A DNA stretch of 64,000 nucleotides from Geobacteraceae bacterium (GCA_027404165.1 DAHZCG010000003.1:56015-120014); one strand, 5' to 3'; positions 27,322-37,217 are shown, counted from the stretch's first letter. Notes: generated by a model not told the origin, from the letters alone. Numbers and translations: made by a program.

Positions 27322-28644
27322 TCAGTACATTAAATTATACGGCTGCCCCACAACGGAATAGACCTTCCAGCGATATTTATCCCATTCCGGACCAAAGAAA
27401 TTAATCATATCTGTCTTTGTAAATGTTCGACCTAAACTGGGCGTGTGATCGTCCGAGACGGTTATAACATTGTTGGCGTTGGCATAGGGATATGAATAAC
27501 TGTTGTCTTTAGCGCCTTCCTGCACGAGTAAGAAAACTCGTATGGCCTTTAAGCGGGCGCGAATATCTTCTGCTGTCAATGTGGCAAGCGTATCGGTCGT
27601 CATGGTCTTGTTGGCATCAGCAGGATCCTGCATATCAAATAAGACCTGCATATCGCCGACACAATCCAAAAGAGGATAGAGTGTTCGCCCACCACCGCTG
27701 GCGGTCATGGAATTTATGATCACCGCCTTGTACAAGACCCCGGTGCCCGGATTGCAGCGCGACGGCATGCTATTGCCGGTTGGCCGCATAACAAAATAGT
27801 CGGCGCGGTTGAAGGGCATGCGCAAAGAATCAGTACTACCCGCATCAAAGCTTTTGATGGCATACGTAATCATTTTTTCGTTAGTTATCTTTGCTCCAAA
27901 AGGATCGGTAATATAACCCGAGGGCATATAATTCGAGTCCGGCGGCACGAAACGCCCAAAGGCATCGGTAGCGCCAAGTGTATATGAAAAATGTGAGGCA
28001 TCCTGCATCGCGAGGACGTGCAGAGCCGCGCTATTACCAAATTTGTCGGATTGTGTAATCACAGCCTCGTTCGCCACCAGGTCTTCAGCGGAATTAGATT
28101 TCGGTATATAGCTTTGACTGCCCGAGTAATTTACATAGCCCCATTTGCCAACAGAGCTGTTAAAGGCAACAGCAGCTGACTTGATGACCAGGTATTTTGA
28201 ACCGGGGTTGGCGTTCATGCCGGTACCAGCAAAAATGGGATCCTGGGTTACCGGAACGGTACCAACAACGACAGCTCGTGGAGCGGTAGGGGTTGGAGCC
28301 GCTGTGGAGCTGTTGGGTGGGGCGTCATTGAAATCATCCGCACTCAAACCTTTTACCGGGTTGTCGGCGCCGAGATCCGCTTCCAGATAGGAAGCAGGAT
28401 TTGGATCCGTTTGAAAACTCCAGGGCAGACCGTAACCGGCAGCATTGAGGTCTGTCCTGAGGATTTGAAGGCCAACAATCCCTTCTATCTGACTCTGGGC
28501 TGACGTCAGCGTTCTGGTGCTGATCTTGATCACATTTTCAAATGCTTTGGCACTGATTATCATCACAATCATAAAGATTGCCATAACGATAACCAGTTCA
28601 ATAAGTGTAAATCCACGTGTATGTGTAGAGTATTTAAGCTTCAT
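27322..28644 (-). CDS. pilW: Minor pilin PilW-like
   Basis: 440 residues with a type IV prepilin start: the leader THTRG is followed by FTLIELVIVMAIF with Glu5, a PilD cleavage site and an assembly helix. The large C-terminal domain contains internal Gly/Ser/Pro-rich loops and fits PilW-type minor pilins. It is 12 bases after pilV and overlaps or adjoins pilX. Confidence 0.85.
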   Translation of the reverse strand: MKLKYSTHTRGFTLIELVIVMAIFMIVMIISAKAFENVIKISTRTLTSAQSQIEGIVGLQILRTDLNAAGYGLPWSFQTDPNPASYLEADLGADNPVKGLSADDFNDAPPNSSTAAPTPTAPRAVVVGTVPVTQDPIFAGTGMNANPGSKYLVIKSAAVAFNSSVGKWGYVNYSGSQSYIPKSNSAEDLVANEAVITQSDKFGNSAALHVLAMQDASHFSYTLGATDAFGRFVPPDSNYMPSGYITDPFGAKITNEKMITYAIKSFDAGSTDSLRMPFNRADYFVMRPTGNSMPSRCNPGTGVLYKAVIINSMTASGGGRTLYPLLDCVGDMQVLFDMQDPADANKTMTTDTLATLTAEDIRARLKAIRVFLLVQEGAKDNSYSYPYANANNVITVSDDHTPSLGRTFTKTDMINFFGPEWDKYRWKVYSVVGQPYNLMY

Positions 28645-28656
28645 AGCCCCAACCCT

Positions 28657-29058
28657 TTAATAGGTTTTTAAAGTCGACAATTCGTGCTTTTTTAGCTTGT
28701 TTTTATAATTCCACGACACCAGGACTTGTATGAGATTCGAGTCCCCCCCGGTTGTAGAGGACGACAGGGTTACCGTATAAGGCGTAGATTTCGATCCAAG
28801 TTTGCTCTGCTGAATTGAGACAATAGAAAGATTCTGGAACGGCAGTGAAAATGTGGCGGCATTGTTGGCTTTCACAACACGCATTTTAGCATCTGCAATT
28901 TGCACCGCTTCATCCCGCAGAATATTATCCATATTAAAACTGATCGCATTATTGGCTGCCGACAATAACGCCATCATTCCAACCATCAGGATCACCAAAG
29001 CCACCAGAACTTCCAGCAACGTAAAGCCGGTACGCTTATTTAACGGTAACATTATCAC
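28657..29058 (-). CDS. pilV: Minor pilin PilV-like
   Basis: 133 residues from a GTG at 29058 that lies nine bases after AGGAG; ATG at 29052 is the alternative, and a longer frame to 29082 is unsupported. Prepilin motif LNKRTG then FTLLEVLVALVILMVGMMALL. Length and the conserved AL..A..NA pattern fit PilV/GspI. It overlaps the fimU 3' end. Confidence 0.86.
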   Translation of the reverse strand: MIMLPLNKRTGFTLLEVLVALVILMVGMMALLSAANNAISFNMDNILRDEAVQIADAKMRVVKANNAATFSLPFQNLSIVSIQQSKLGSKSTPYTVTLSSSTTGGDSNLIQVLVSWNYKNKLKKHELSTLKTY

Positions 29059-29542
29059 TATTGCACGCTCCTCCAAAAGCAACCTTGCCGAGATGAATTC
29101 TGGTAGAATAGACCACTATGCTGTCATATTGAGCCGACTGGACGGATGGCTCGATGCAGATTGTTGTATTACCGTTACCGGCATCAATATTGAAGGTACC
29201 TCGTTCATCAAAATCTATCTCCACTTCAGTATCACTGGCGGATTTACCGGACCAGGTGACAGGATGCGATAAGACCTTGGTCGTGGATAATCCTATACTG
29301 CTTCCAATTGATGATGATATGGAGCGGAAAACCGTTGGTGTAATGATGACGCGCTTGGGACTGCGTTGTGTGACCGCCGCCGTCCTGGCTGCCATCAGAT
29401 CGGAATACATCTCTTTTGTCTGCCGCTCGACTGCGCCCTTGCGCAAATATTCGGCAAAATTCAGCACGGCAATAGAGAGCAGGATGCCGGCCACGACAAT
29501 CACAATCAATAGCTCTATGAGCGTAAAACCGCGCCGGTTCAC
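29036..29542 (-). CDS. fimU: Minor pilin FimU/GspH-like
   Basis: 168 residues with a very short leader MNRRG and mature FTLIELLIVIVVAGILLSIAV, followed by the GspH/FimU pattern (ARTAAVTQRSPKRVIITP, DERGTFNI, and Cys residues near the C-terminus). The GTG start overlaps the pilY1 stop (GTGA) and has AGGAG eight bases upstream. First of the four minor pilins. Confidence 0.87.
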   Translation of the reverse strand: MNRRGFTLIELLIVIVVAGILLSIAVLNFAEYLRKGAVERQTKEMYSDLMAARTAAVTQRSPKRVIITPTVFRSISSSIGSSIGLSTTKVLSHPVTWSGKSASDTEVEIDFDERGTFNIDAGNGNTTICIEPSVQSAQYDSIVVYSTRIHLGKVAFGGACNSDNVTVK

Positions 29543-32500
29543 TTGTAGCGCTCCTGTATATGCAATATGCGTTTTACCGGTTGCAGACCCGCAGACGTCA
29601 AAAACAGCCCTGCGTCACCAGAGGCCTTGCCATATGACAGTTCCGGGGTTGCTTCACCCGTTCTGCGACCATCTTTGTCCGTGAGGGCAGAGGCGAGATC
29701 AACCTCTGCAAAACTGCCGGTCGACGTCTGTATAACCACCTTGCCTTTTTTGGCTGATGGCGGCAGTTCGCCACCGGTAGCATAGTTTACTCCCCAAAGA
29801 TATGACTTGCCGCCGTAGGCACATACGTCGGTATTCGGCTTGTAGGTGGTATAAAATATGGACCCGTTGCGCGTTGCCACGGTATCTGTTACAACCCGCT
29901 CACCGGGATCAAGGTCGATGTACCAGCCGTTGGCAACGGTGTCGGTGTTGGGGGTGGTCTTCGAGGTAAGATCCGCCAGGCCCACGGTTGTAATAGCAGG
30001 ATTGGACGCATCACACGCATCAATCAGATCTGACTTTGTCGTCTTTCCACCGGCGTCTTTTACGGGGTAACATTGTTCCTTGACCATAAACAACCTGCGG
30101 GTCGAAGTCATGTCGTCCTGAGGATAGAAGTATCTTCCGGTGCCAAAGAAGAGGTACATATTATTAGTTGAAAAAAGTTTTGCTACTGTTGTGGTGACCG
30201 GTCCGATACCGTCAACCACTTTGGATGTTTTCCAGGCGCTGGCATCTGTCGGGCTTGACCACATAACATCGGGGTTGGCGCTATCGGGGATAACGAGCCG
30301 CAACACCCCGCCGTCGGTCCAGGTTCCGTCCGCCGCTTCTTTGGTATAGCCCACATACACGACATCATCCTGATAGACATTTGGATCATCTTTGACGCCA
30401 CCGGCCATCTCTGTATCAGAAACGGCATTATTGCTGATAGAACCGGCAAAGGCATTCGGTATGCCGGTATCGATGACCCATAATCCATTTTTTTTGGGGT
30501 CCGAGTTTACCACCGGGCCTTTTTCCAAATCCACAACAAACAGCCTGAGGTTTTGATCCGACTTGCCTTGAAACTGTTTGGTAATGCTGTCGATCGGTCC
30601 GGTAGGACCGGAGGCGTAGATGGCAAACCATCTGCCATTATTGGTTTTATGAGGGGTAAAGGGCGCAACGGTTTCTTTTGAATTAAGACGCACTAAGGCC
30701 GGGCCGGATGTCGAAAAGCCCAGTCGCGGGTCTGAAAATTCCCACATCAGCTTGGGTTGGGTGCGCAACAGGTTCGCAGAATCCTGATAAAAATCCTGAT
30801 CCGTTACGTCCAGCGCAAAGTAGGAAGAAAAGCCATGGCTCGTATCATAGGGGGCCTTCACACAGGTGCCGGCGGAACTGCCTGCAACACATGTGTCATT
30901 GAAAGCTTTAGAGGCCCCACCCAACCCCATGCCACCCAACAGCACTGTTTTCCAGTTTGAGCCGAGTGTGTTTTCTTTAGGCTCATTCCAGTAATCGTCC
31001 CGCGGAGCAGAGGTCTTGGTCGAGACATCAAACAATTTGATGGCGCCATCAACCAGATAGAGATGATTGGTGTCGTAATCCGGCAGGGTCAGATATTTGA
31101 GGTACGGCAGCACATTCTGGGGGATATAGGCCCATTCCTCACGTCCCAGGTTCGTGCCGCTCAACGTGGCATGCTGTGTGCCACGGTCTGCAATGGCAAT
31201 TTTTCCCAGCTTAAAGGCATGCAGCATGCCATCATTAGCCCCTACGTAGACCATACCGCGGTTTTTGTACGTGTCCTTGCTGTAAAACGGTTTATATGAC
31301 GTGTCGCCGTATCCAGCAGGGTAGGGATAATCAAATAATTGCAGAGGCATGTCTCCCTGAATTTTTGGAGTAGACGAGACGATGTCCCCAAGCTTCCAGA
31401 CATGGCTTTCTATCGTGGAGTCCGACACCTTAATATCGATGGTTCTGTTACGGCTTTTATTGGTACATGGTGATGATGCATCGAGGCAGACGTCTGTTCC
31501 GAGCACATAATCTATCACGTTTCCGGCGAAGGCTGTTTTTGCTACTGCATCGGCGCCTTCGGCATTTAATAGCGGACTTAATAGGGCTGCGTTTACAGGA
31601 TCAAAAGGCACCAGATTCTGCAAGTCGGTGGTTGTGTATATCGTCCGGGGATCTATCGTTATATCCCGCTTCCACAATAATTTGCCCGCCGTCCAGTTGG
31701 TTTTCAGGCCTCCGGTCACATCGCCATTACTATCTGCCAACTCAGTGGTACCATCAAAATTGTAACGTAAAATATTCGTCTGCATCGCACTGCTATCTAG
31801 GGTAAATTGAATACGTTTATCATCCTTCGTGTCGAGTACATGATCCGTGTCGGTGTCCTCAAGAATTGTGCTTCTCGTTAAAAACGGGTCGACGTAGTAC
31901 CAGAGATTAAATAGTTCTCCTGACCAGGTTGCAGAAGTCTGGTTTTCATACATTTTTTTCGGATAGAATACGGCCTGTAACATCGTTGCACCGCTGCCTT
32001 CACCACTATTGAGGATTGAAGCAGACGTACCAGAAGATGTTCTTTTAAGGATATCCGTCAAGGCCTTGTCGAGTTGCTGTTCGAGCTTAAGCGGATTTAC
32101 GACGAGATAATAATTGTCAGGATTAACACCATCATTTTTTGCCCACTCTCCGAGCAAATCGGGTTTGGGTACATAGGTAGCCAGGGCTGCAGGATCTATA
32201 GGCGCATTACTATCATTGAAACCGCCCCACTTTGCGGCATACCAGAGCGGGCTATGCAACAAGCTTGTCGTAGTACCTGTAGATGAGGCAGTAAATGTGT
32301 GAGTCCAGGCTAGCGGCAGACCACACGAACCGGGGTTAGTTGAACAACTCGTCGACGAGTCCGAATCTCTTACCACCAGAAAAGGAGCGTCCTCGGTCGT
32401 ACCTGAGATGACAAAGCCCATTACCTGATTAATCCCGCCGGCAGCATAGTTGGAGGTCACCGTGACCTTGACCTGATTAGGGTCTGACAACGCCGGTGAA

Positions 32501-35500
32501 CAGGTAGCACCGGTACAAATCTCATAGGTGGAGATAGCATCCATATCATGGTCAGCCCCCTGCTCACTGTCCTCAAAATTAATCCTGAATTTGGCGTAGA
32601 TGATATTTGGCGCAGGATTTAAGGCGTTGTAGGGGGGGGCATTGGTATTGTCGTAGAGAATGGTATCGGCATAAAAATCCACAATCTGGTTTGAAGGACA
32701 GAACGATCCGGTTACCGTATCTGTTGCTGCCGCCGAACATCCCGATATTTCCAAGCTGCCAAGGGCATTGATGTTCAGGCTGCATTTGCTGCTACAGTTA
32801 TTTACCCCGCCACCACTGGTTGACTTGCCGAACGGCACCAAGGTCACGTCCTTATTGTTAACCCGTATGTTCATCTTGGGTACGGGCGAAGAAAGCACTA
32901 CCGAATATGTTGAAACATTGGGCTTGCCGGTAACCTTGACAGTATTATCAGGATTCAGCTGCTGGGTATTCTTGGTTAACAGCGTTTTCCCGTAATAGGC
33001 TACAGCTGCAGCATAATAACTGCCCTGCTTGGTAGGTTCCTCCGGACAAAGCCCTCGTATCTCACTAAACTTGGTGGCAACTTTAGAGGAGCACTCAAAA
33101 TCGCTTACCGTCGTACCATCATTCACATCGCCGATAAACACATTGGAACCATCAATCCCCTCGCCACCATTGCTTTTCGGGCCACCGATGATATCAGACA
33201 TGGCAGAGACATCAATATTCAACTTGGGCAAACCGGTATCCTCGGTATAGTTCGAGAACTTGCTACCTGGAACGCTATCCGAATCATAACTCAGGTTTTC
33301 ATCGCTCAACACCAGCATCATCGGCTTGGAGCAGATGGGGAAGATAGGGAATTTATCATCCTTATCGCCGTAAGGGCGATACGTATTGCCACCACTCACA
33401 ACCCCCCAGGGATGATTGAATAGTGGCAAGCCGCCATCTTGAACCACATTGGTAACAGTACCACTAGCAAAGGTGCTGGTGGGGGTGTCTTTTCCAGCTA
33501 AATAACGCAAGCCTTCATACATCATTTCACCGACCGGGTTACCCCACATATAGCATTCACCGTTTCCAACCGGGTTGGTCTCAACCCAGCCGCAGGCTCC
33601 GCCAGCATTAGCGCCAGAATTATCACCGTATGCATTGGTGGAATAACTGAACCCCACATCCCTGAGAGCTTCAAAGGTTGGGATGATGCCACCATGGGGG
33701 AAGGTGCTTGTAAAATCGGCTAGCGAGGAAGATGGAGGCACAATAAACTGTCCAGTAGACATATTGATTTCGTCGGATAGGCCCCAGATCTCCTTGCGAA
33801 GTACACCACCGTTCTGGTTATTGAGATTCGAGCCCGATAGCAGGCCGAAGTACATCGGCGCCTTATCGATGCAGAGCCCTTCAAAAACCGGAGGGACCGC
33901 TGAAGCATTATTTGTACAATCAGAATCTGTTGCACATACCTTTGAGGTTGTTCGTGAGCAAACCTTAGTGGTATCGCCCTCACCGTATTTTTGCAACAGC
34001 CCAGCAGGCTTATAGATAGTGGTCCCTCCAGACGTGTAAGCGCGGCAGTTAGTTTCTCTTCCGCTGGCCGCTGCATCCCTCTTATCAATTGGACGGATAT
34101 CAGGAGAGATATTCTTACAGACCTCGTCCCTAATCGTATAATCCCAGATCTTGGTGGCATCGGATTTGGTTGCATCTACTGATAACGCAATATCCGCACT
34201 ATCATCAATCTTGCGGATAACGTCAGCACAATCTGGCCGTTCCTTGGAGGCCCAGTTCCACTTGCGTTCTATGCGGTTTTTCAGAAGTCGCAGCACGGGT
34301 GGGCCAGTGAGAGAGCGATTCGTGCTACAGATGAGATGCTGCCTGTTCGCCCCTGTTGTCGTGTCTGCCGTATCGACAAAAGTCTGATAGCGAATACTAC
34401 ACTCATTTCCTGGGGCTATGGTAGGGGAGGAAAGGGTCAGGTTTGCATCTGCACCAAAGATAGTCCATGCCGTAGGACCATCCAGAGGCTTGCGATACCA
34501 GACCTTCACTCCACCCTGGCTGACACCGTTGGTCTGGCGCACGATCATGTAATACTTGGTATTTTTTGCCAGATAGATACCGCCGTTTACGCAATACCCA
34601 TCTGAGGAGGTTCCACTAATTGTATCAATAGCTGCGGAGCAGCCAGTGAGTTTATGTGTCCAAACATTGCCGGTATAGGTTGAGTTAAAAAATCCATTGT
34701 TTAGTGATGATTGCGATATATTGCACAATGCCGTGTTATTGGGATTTGCCGTGGCCGAAGGTAGAAAACAGGCCCCATGACCGCCATAATAATTGGCAAC
34801 TATCCAGTTTGCAGGATTAGTAGGCAACTTATTAGCAGGCAGAATCTCTACCTCCACACCATCATCGCCATCAACGGCAAATTGCCATAAGCCGGTCAAA
34901 TTGGAGTTGTTTGCGGTCGTGAACGCGGTTACGGCCAATAGGTTTGTATAGGCTGTCTGGGCATTGGATGGATCAACCGCTGCATCATTAAAGTTGGTTA
35001 TGTATTTGACCTGGGAAGAGGTTCCGGCAGGATTGCCCGAGGCAGCCATATTGATCAACGATAAGGGAGAAACTGTGTTGTTGGTAGCATCGGTGTAAAA
35101 TGAATTCAACAAGTCGGCATGGGTGGGACCGTTGGCGGCACCTCCGGCCTGAGCCCAAAACTGGGAGACCATGATTTTACCATTGGTGGAACTACTCCAG
35201 GTTACTGCAGTGGCCGGACAGACCGAACTATCAGCCTTAGGCATCCCGATCAAGTTCACAGATTTGTCGATACAGGTATAGCCGGAATCACAATCGAGGC
35301 TGGTATTGCAAGAGTTTTTATATACGGACCCACTGGCACATAAGCCGCCTGGGATTTCTTTTGCCCAGGAATGAGCATCACCGGGGATATAGGCCCGCTC
35401 AAGGACGGTTGATGATGTGGTGTCAGTGCTGCGATGACCACCATACAGCACCTTGCGCAACACATCCATACGAGACATGGCCAGCCAGTTGAGAATATTT

Positions 35501-35868
35501 CCGCTCCATTGGCCGGTCGTACAAAATTTATCGGCGGTTGTCGAGACTGGCGTAAACCCAGCTGTATCACTGGTGTAGGTATAACATTTATACGAATCAA
35601 AATAGCCGTAATAGTCGATGTTGTGCATATAGCCAATATCGACACGACCATCTTCGTCCAAGTCCATGGCTTCGTTAAATGCTTCATAGTAAAGTTTGTG
35701 ATCACGTCCGGCGGTCAGAAGTACCAGCGGCGGCACAGACTGGGATACAAACGAAGGTATATTGCAGTAGTCAGTCATCACCGCAGCTTCAGCACAATTC
35801 GCCGACAAGAAATAACCAAAAACCATGCATAGGAGAGACATGACAACCGTCTTTGTGTAAGTTTTCAT
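29539..35868 (-). CDS. pilY1: Giant PilY1-type pilus tip adhesin
   Basis: 2109 residues, longer than typical PilY1 (about 1100-1700). A signal peptide ends near residue 29 (CAEAA). A calcium-loop DLDEDGRVD is at residues 69-77. Residues about 320-465 resemble a PA14 domain (LWQFAVDGDDGVEVEIL to YYMIVRQTNGV and GGVKVWYRKP). A second Ca-type loop DTDTDHVLDTKDD is near 1340. The conserved C-terminal PilY1 beta-propeller begins near 1500 (MVYVGANDGMLHAFKLG). It is Cys-rich, fitting the DsbC-like gene upstream. A C8 tract lies near codon 1077. By family it primes pilus assembly with the minor pilins, modulates retraction and mediates adhesion. Confidence 0.93.
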   Translation of the reverse strand: MKTYTKTVVMSLLCMVFGYFLSANCAEAAVMTDYCNIPSFVSQSVPPLVLLTAGRDHKLYYEAFNEAMDLDEDGRVDIGYMHNIDYYGYFDSYKCYTYTSDTAGFTPVSTTADKFCTTGQWSGNILNWLAMSRMDVLRKVLYGGHRSTDTTSSTVLERAYIPGDAHSWAKEIPGGLCASGSVYKNSCNTSLDCDSGYTCIDKSVNLIGMPKADSSVCPATAVTWSSSTNGKIMVSQFWAQAGGAANGPTHADLLNSFYTDATNNTVSPLSLINMAASGNPAGTSSQVKYITNFNDAAVDPSNAQTAYTNLLAVTAFTTANNSNLTGLWQFAVDGDDGVEVEILPANKLPTNPANWIVANYYGGHGACFLPSATANPNNTALCNISQSSLNNGFFNSTYTGNVWTHKLTGCSAAIDTISGTSSDGYCVNGGIYLAKNTKYYMIVRQTNGVSQGGVKVWYRKPLDGPTAWTIFGADANLTLSSPTIAPGNECSIRYQTFVDTADTTTGANRQHLICSTNRSLTGPPVLRLLKNRIERKWNWASKERPDCADVIRKIDDSADIALSVDATKSDATKIWDYTIRDEVCKNISPDIRPIDKRDAAASGRETNCRAYTSGGTTIYKPAGLLQKYGEGDTTKVCSRTTSKVCATDSDCTNNASAVPPVFEGLCIDKAPMYFGLLSGSNLNNQNGGVLRKEIWGLSDEINMSTGQFIVPPSSSLADFTSTFPHGGIIPTFEALRDVGFSYSTNAYGDNSGANAGGACGWVETNPVGNGECYMWGNPVGEMMYEGLRYLAGKDTPTSTFASGTVTNVVQDGGLPLFNHPWGVVSGGNTYRPYGDKDDKFPIFPICSKPMMLVLSDENLSYDSDSVPGSKFSNYTEDTGLPKLNIDVSAMSDIIGGPKSNGGEGIDGSNVFIGDVNDGTTVSDFECSSKVATKFSEIRGLCPEEPTKQGSYYAAAVAYYGKTLLTKNTQQLNPDNTVKVTGKPNVSTYSVVLSSPVPKMNIRVNNKDVTLVPFGKSTSGGGVNNCSSKCSLNINALGSLEISGCSAAATDTVTGSFCPSNQIVDFYADTILYDNTNAPPYNALNPAPNIIYAKFRINFEDSEQGADHDMDAISTYEICTGATCSPALSDPNQVKVTVTSNYAAGGINQVMGFVISGTTEDAPFLVVRDSDSSTSCSTNPGSCGLPLAWTHTFTASSTGTTTSLLHSPLWYAAKWGGFNDSNAPIDPAALATYVPKPDLLGEWAKNDGVNPDNYYLVVNPLKLEQQLDKALTDILKRTSSGTSASILNSGEGSGATMLQAVFYPKKMYENQTSATWSGELFNLWYYVDPFLTRSTILEDTDTDHVLDTKDDKRIQFTLDSSAMQTNILRYNFDGTTELADSNGDVTGGLKTNWTAGKLLWKRDITIDPRTIYTTTDLQNLVPFDPVNAALLSPLLNAEGADAVAKTAFAGNVIDYVLGTDVCLDASSPCTNKSRNRTIDIKVSDSTIESHVWKLGDIVSSTPKIQGDMPLQLFDYPYPAGYGDTSYKPFYSKDTYKNRGMVYVGANDGMLHAFKLGKIAIADRGTQHATLSGTNLGREEWAYIPQNVLPYLKYLTLPDYDTNHLYLVDGAIKLFDVSTKTSAPRDDYWNEPKENTLGSNWKTVLLGGMGLGGASKAFNDTCVAGSSAGTCVKAPYDTSHGFSSYFALDVTDQDFYQDSANLLRTQPKLMWEFSDPRLGFSTSGPALVRLNSKETVAPFTPHKTNNGRWFAIYASGPTGPIDSITKQFQGKSDQNLRLFVVDLEKGPVVNSDPKKNGLWVIDTGIPNAFAGSISNNAVSDTEMAGGVKDDPNVYQDDVVYVGYTKEAADGTWTDGGVLRLVIPDSANPDVMWSSPTDASAWKTSKVVDGIGPVTTTVAKLFSTNNMYLFFGTGRYFYPQDDMTSTRRLFMVKEQCYPVKDAGGKTTKSDLIDACDASNPAITTVGLADLTSKTTPNTDTVANGWYIDLDPGERVVTDTVATRNGSIFYTTYKPNTDVCAYGGKSYLWGVNYATGGELPPSAKKGKVVIQTSTGSFAEVDLASALTDKDGRRTGEATPELSYGKASGDAGLFLTSAGLQPVKRILHIQERYK
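32632..32639. repeat. 8-base G/C homopolymer inside pilY1
   Basis: Eight G's on the plus strand (C8 in the coding strand) encode the Pro-Pro of NAPPY. It is shorter than the pilX tract but of the kind prone to slippage. Confidence 0.85.
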
Positions 35869-35871
35869 GGT

Positions 35872-36171
35872 TCAGTACCTCTCCAAATAAATATCCGTTA
35901 TCTCGTCATACAAAACAACGCCTGAGACCTTGTCCCCTACTCTGACGTCGGATCTTTGTCCGACACGCTCGTAGCGGCGATTTCCTTCTTTCTTGGCAAT
36001 TACAACACGAAACTGTTTGCCTATTCGATAGGATTTGCCAGCAACGGTTATCTTTTGAGAATCAACGTGTTCCACAAAACCACCGATCCCCTCTCTTCTT
36101 GTTGCAAAAGCTGGCAACGCTAGAGCGGCAATTACCACAACAAGAATAAACATAACCCATATTTTTTTCAT
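35872..36171 (-). CDS. Small secreted protein ahead of pilY1
   Basis: 99 residues: a signal peptide (MKKIWVMFILVVVIAALALPAFA) followed by a compact basic beta-rich domain (GGFVEHVDSQKITVAGKSYRIG, then VRVGDKVSGVVLYDEITDIYLE). The pattern 'v..v....i.v.gk.y.i' followed by 'v.vGdkV.g' resembles the OB/SH3-like DUF5666/PilY2-type folds, but this is a guess. GGAGG precedes the ATG. It ends 3 bases before pilY1, so a role in PilY1 maturation or the pilus is likely. Confidence 0.72.
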   Translation of the reverse strand: MKKIWVMFILVVVIAALALPAFATRREGIGGFVEHVDSQKITVAGKSYRIGKQFRVVIAKKEGNRRYERVGQRSDVRVGDKVSGVVLYDEITDIYLERY

Positions 36172-36223
36172 ACAACCCTCCGTTTAGGCAAACCTTATAT
36201 ACATACAACAGGAATATTTCGTT

Positions 36224-37009
36224 CTACTTCCCTTCCAGCATCTTCTTTAATGTCTCCGCATCCCGCATGCCGACCTCGACCTTGCCATCCGGCATAACCA
36301 TGGTGGGGGTTCCGGAAATGCCGTTGGCGTTACCGAATTTGATGATTTCGTCGATAGCCGCTTTGCTGCTTTCTTTGGCCGGCTTGGGAACCTCTTTACC
36401 TTCAAAGGCCTGGTTCAACAGCTCCAGACTCTTTGATTCATATATTGATCGGGCCTTATCATAGGCCCCGGGGTGCATCGGCAGGGGATACAACATGATG
36501 TAAATGGTAACATCCGGAGCGATTGCTGCCAGTTTTTTCAATTCACCATGTCCTTTTCGACAGTAGGGGCAATCCGGGTCAGTAAAAACATACAGTTTCT
36601 TGGTGCCGTGGGGATTGCCCATAATCACGGCTTTGTCCACCGGTATTTTTGTGACATCAATCGAGGTTACCTGCTTGGGTTGTACAAGATTCTGGGCGTG
36701 GGCCGATACCGGCTTGAGCGTGTCCAGATCGACGATCATGCCCTGGAGGAGATGTTTTTTCCCGTAATCTATATATATAATGCCCTGCTTGCCGTCTTTC
36801 TCCGCCAGCACCTCAAAAAGACCTTTGGCTGGGGCTTGTTTGACCGATTTGGCGGTTGCTCCGATTTTCGAGAGAAGCGCGGACGCATCCTTTTCGGTGA
36901 GCGTGTGGCAAGCGGAACATAAACCACCACACGCTTCCTTGGCCATGGCATATGATGGTGAAGCAATGACGAGTGAAACGATAATGGTAATAATCAGTTC
37001 TTTAAGCAT
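36224..37009 (-). CDS. DsbC-like disulfide isomerase with N-terminal CXXCH motif
   Basis: 261 residues from an ATG with AAGGA six bases upstream (a frame to 37084 has no site). Signal peptide to about residue 20 (SPSYA). Mature start contains CGGLCSACH, whose CSACH is a c-type haem-attachment motif. Then come a DsbC/G-type dimerisation segment and a thioredoxin domain with VFTDPDCPYCRKGH (CPYC) and the cis-Pro loop GISGTPTMV. It should isomerise or deliver disulfides in the periplasm, probably for Cys-rich PilY1 next door. Whether haem is actually bound is unknown. Confidence 0.85.
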   Translation of the reverse strand: MLKELIITIIVSLVIASPSYAMAKEACGGLCSACHTLTEKDASALLSKIGATAKSVKQAPAKGLFEVLAEKDGKQGIIYIDYGKKHLLQGMIVDLDTLKPVSAHAQNLVQPKQVTSIDVTKIPVDKAVIMGNPHGTKKLYVFTDPDCPYCRKGHGELKKLAAIAPDVTIYIMLYPLPMHPGAYDKARSIYESKSLELLNQAFEGKEVPKPAKESSKAAIDEIIKFGNANGISGTPTMVMPDGKVEVGMRDAETLKKMLEGK

Positions 37010-37217
37010 GGTGATTCCTTTCAGGTGTGGTGTCCGGTGCATTTTTATGCACAAAATATGCCCAGAGGCTGGTGACATTAACATCTTGAATTTACAGCTG
37101 TTAGCCCTACGGCAAACCGGCAGCTCCGCAATATTTTCATAGTTATAATCGTTTTACCGAGTAAACCCTGCATTTTTTGCCTAGCCCGAAAACGGGACCG
37201 GCACATAGCCCTTGTTC

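Noticed and set aside
37010..37217. Sigma-54 promoter or riboswitch upstream of the DsbC-like gene
   Set aside because: A GG...GC pair was seen on the minus strand, but the spacing is 12 instead of 10 and the flanking bases do not match. Nothing else recognisable was found in this gap.
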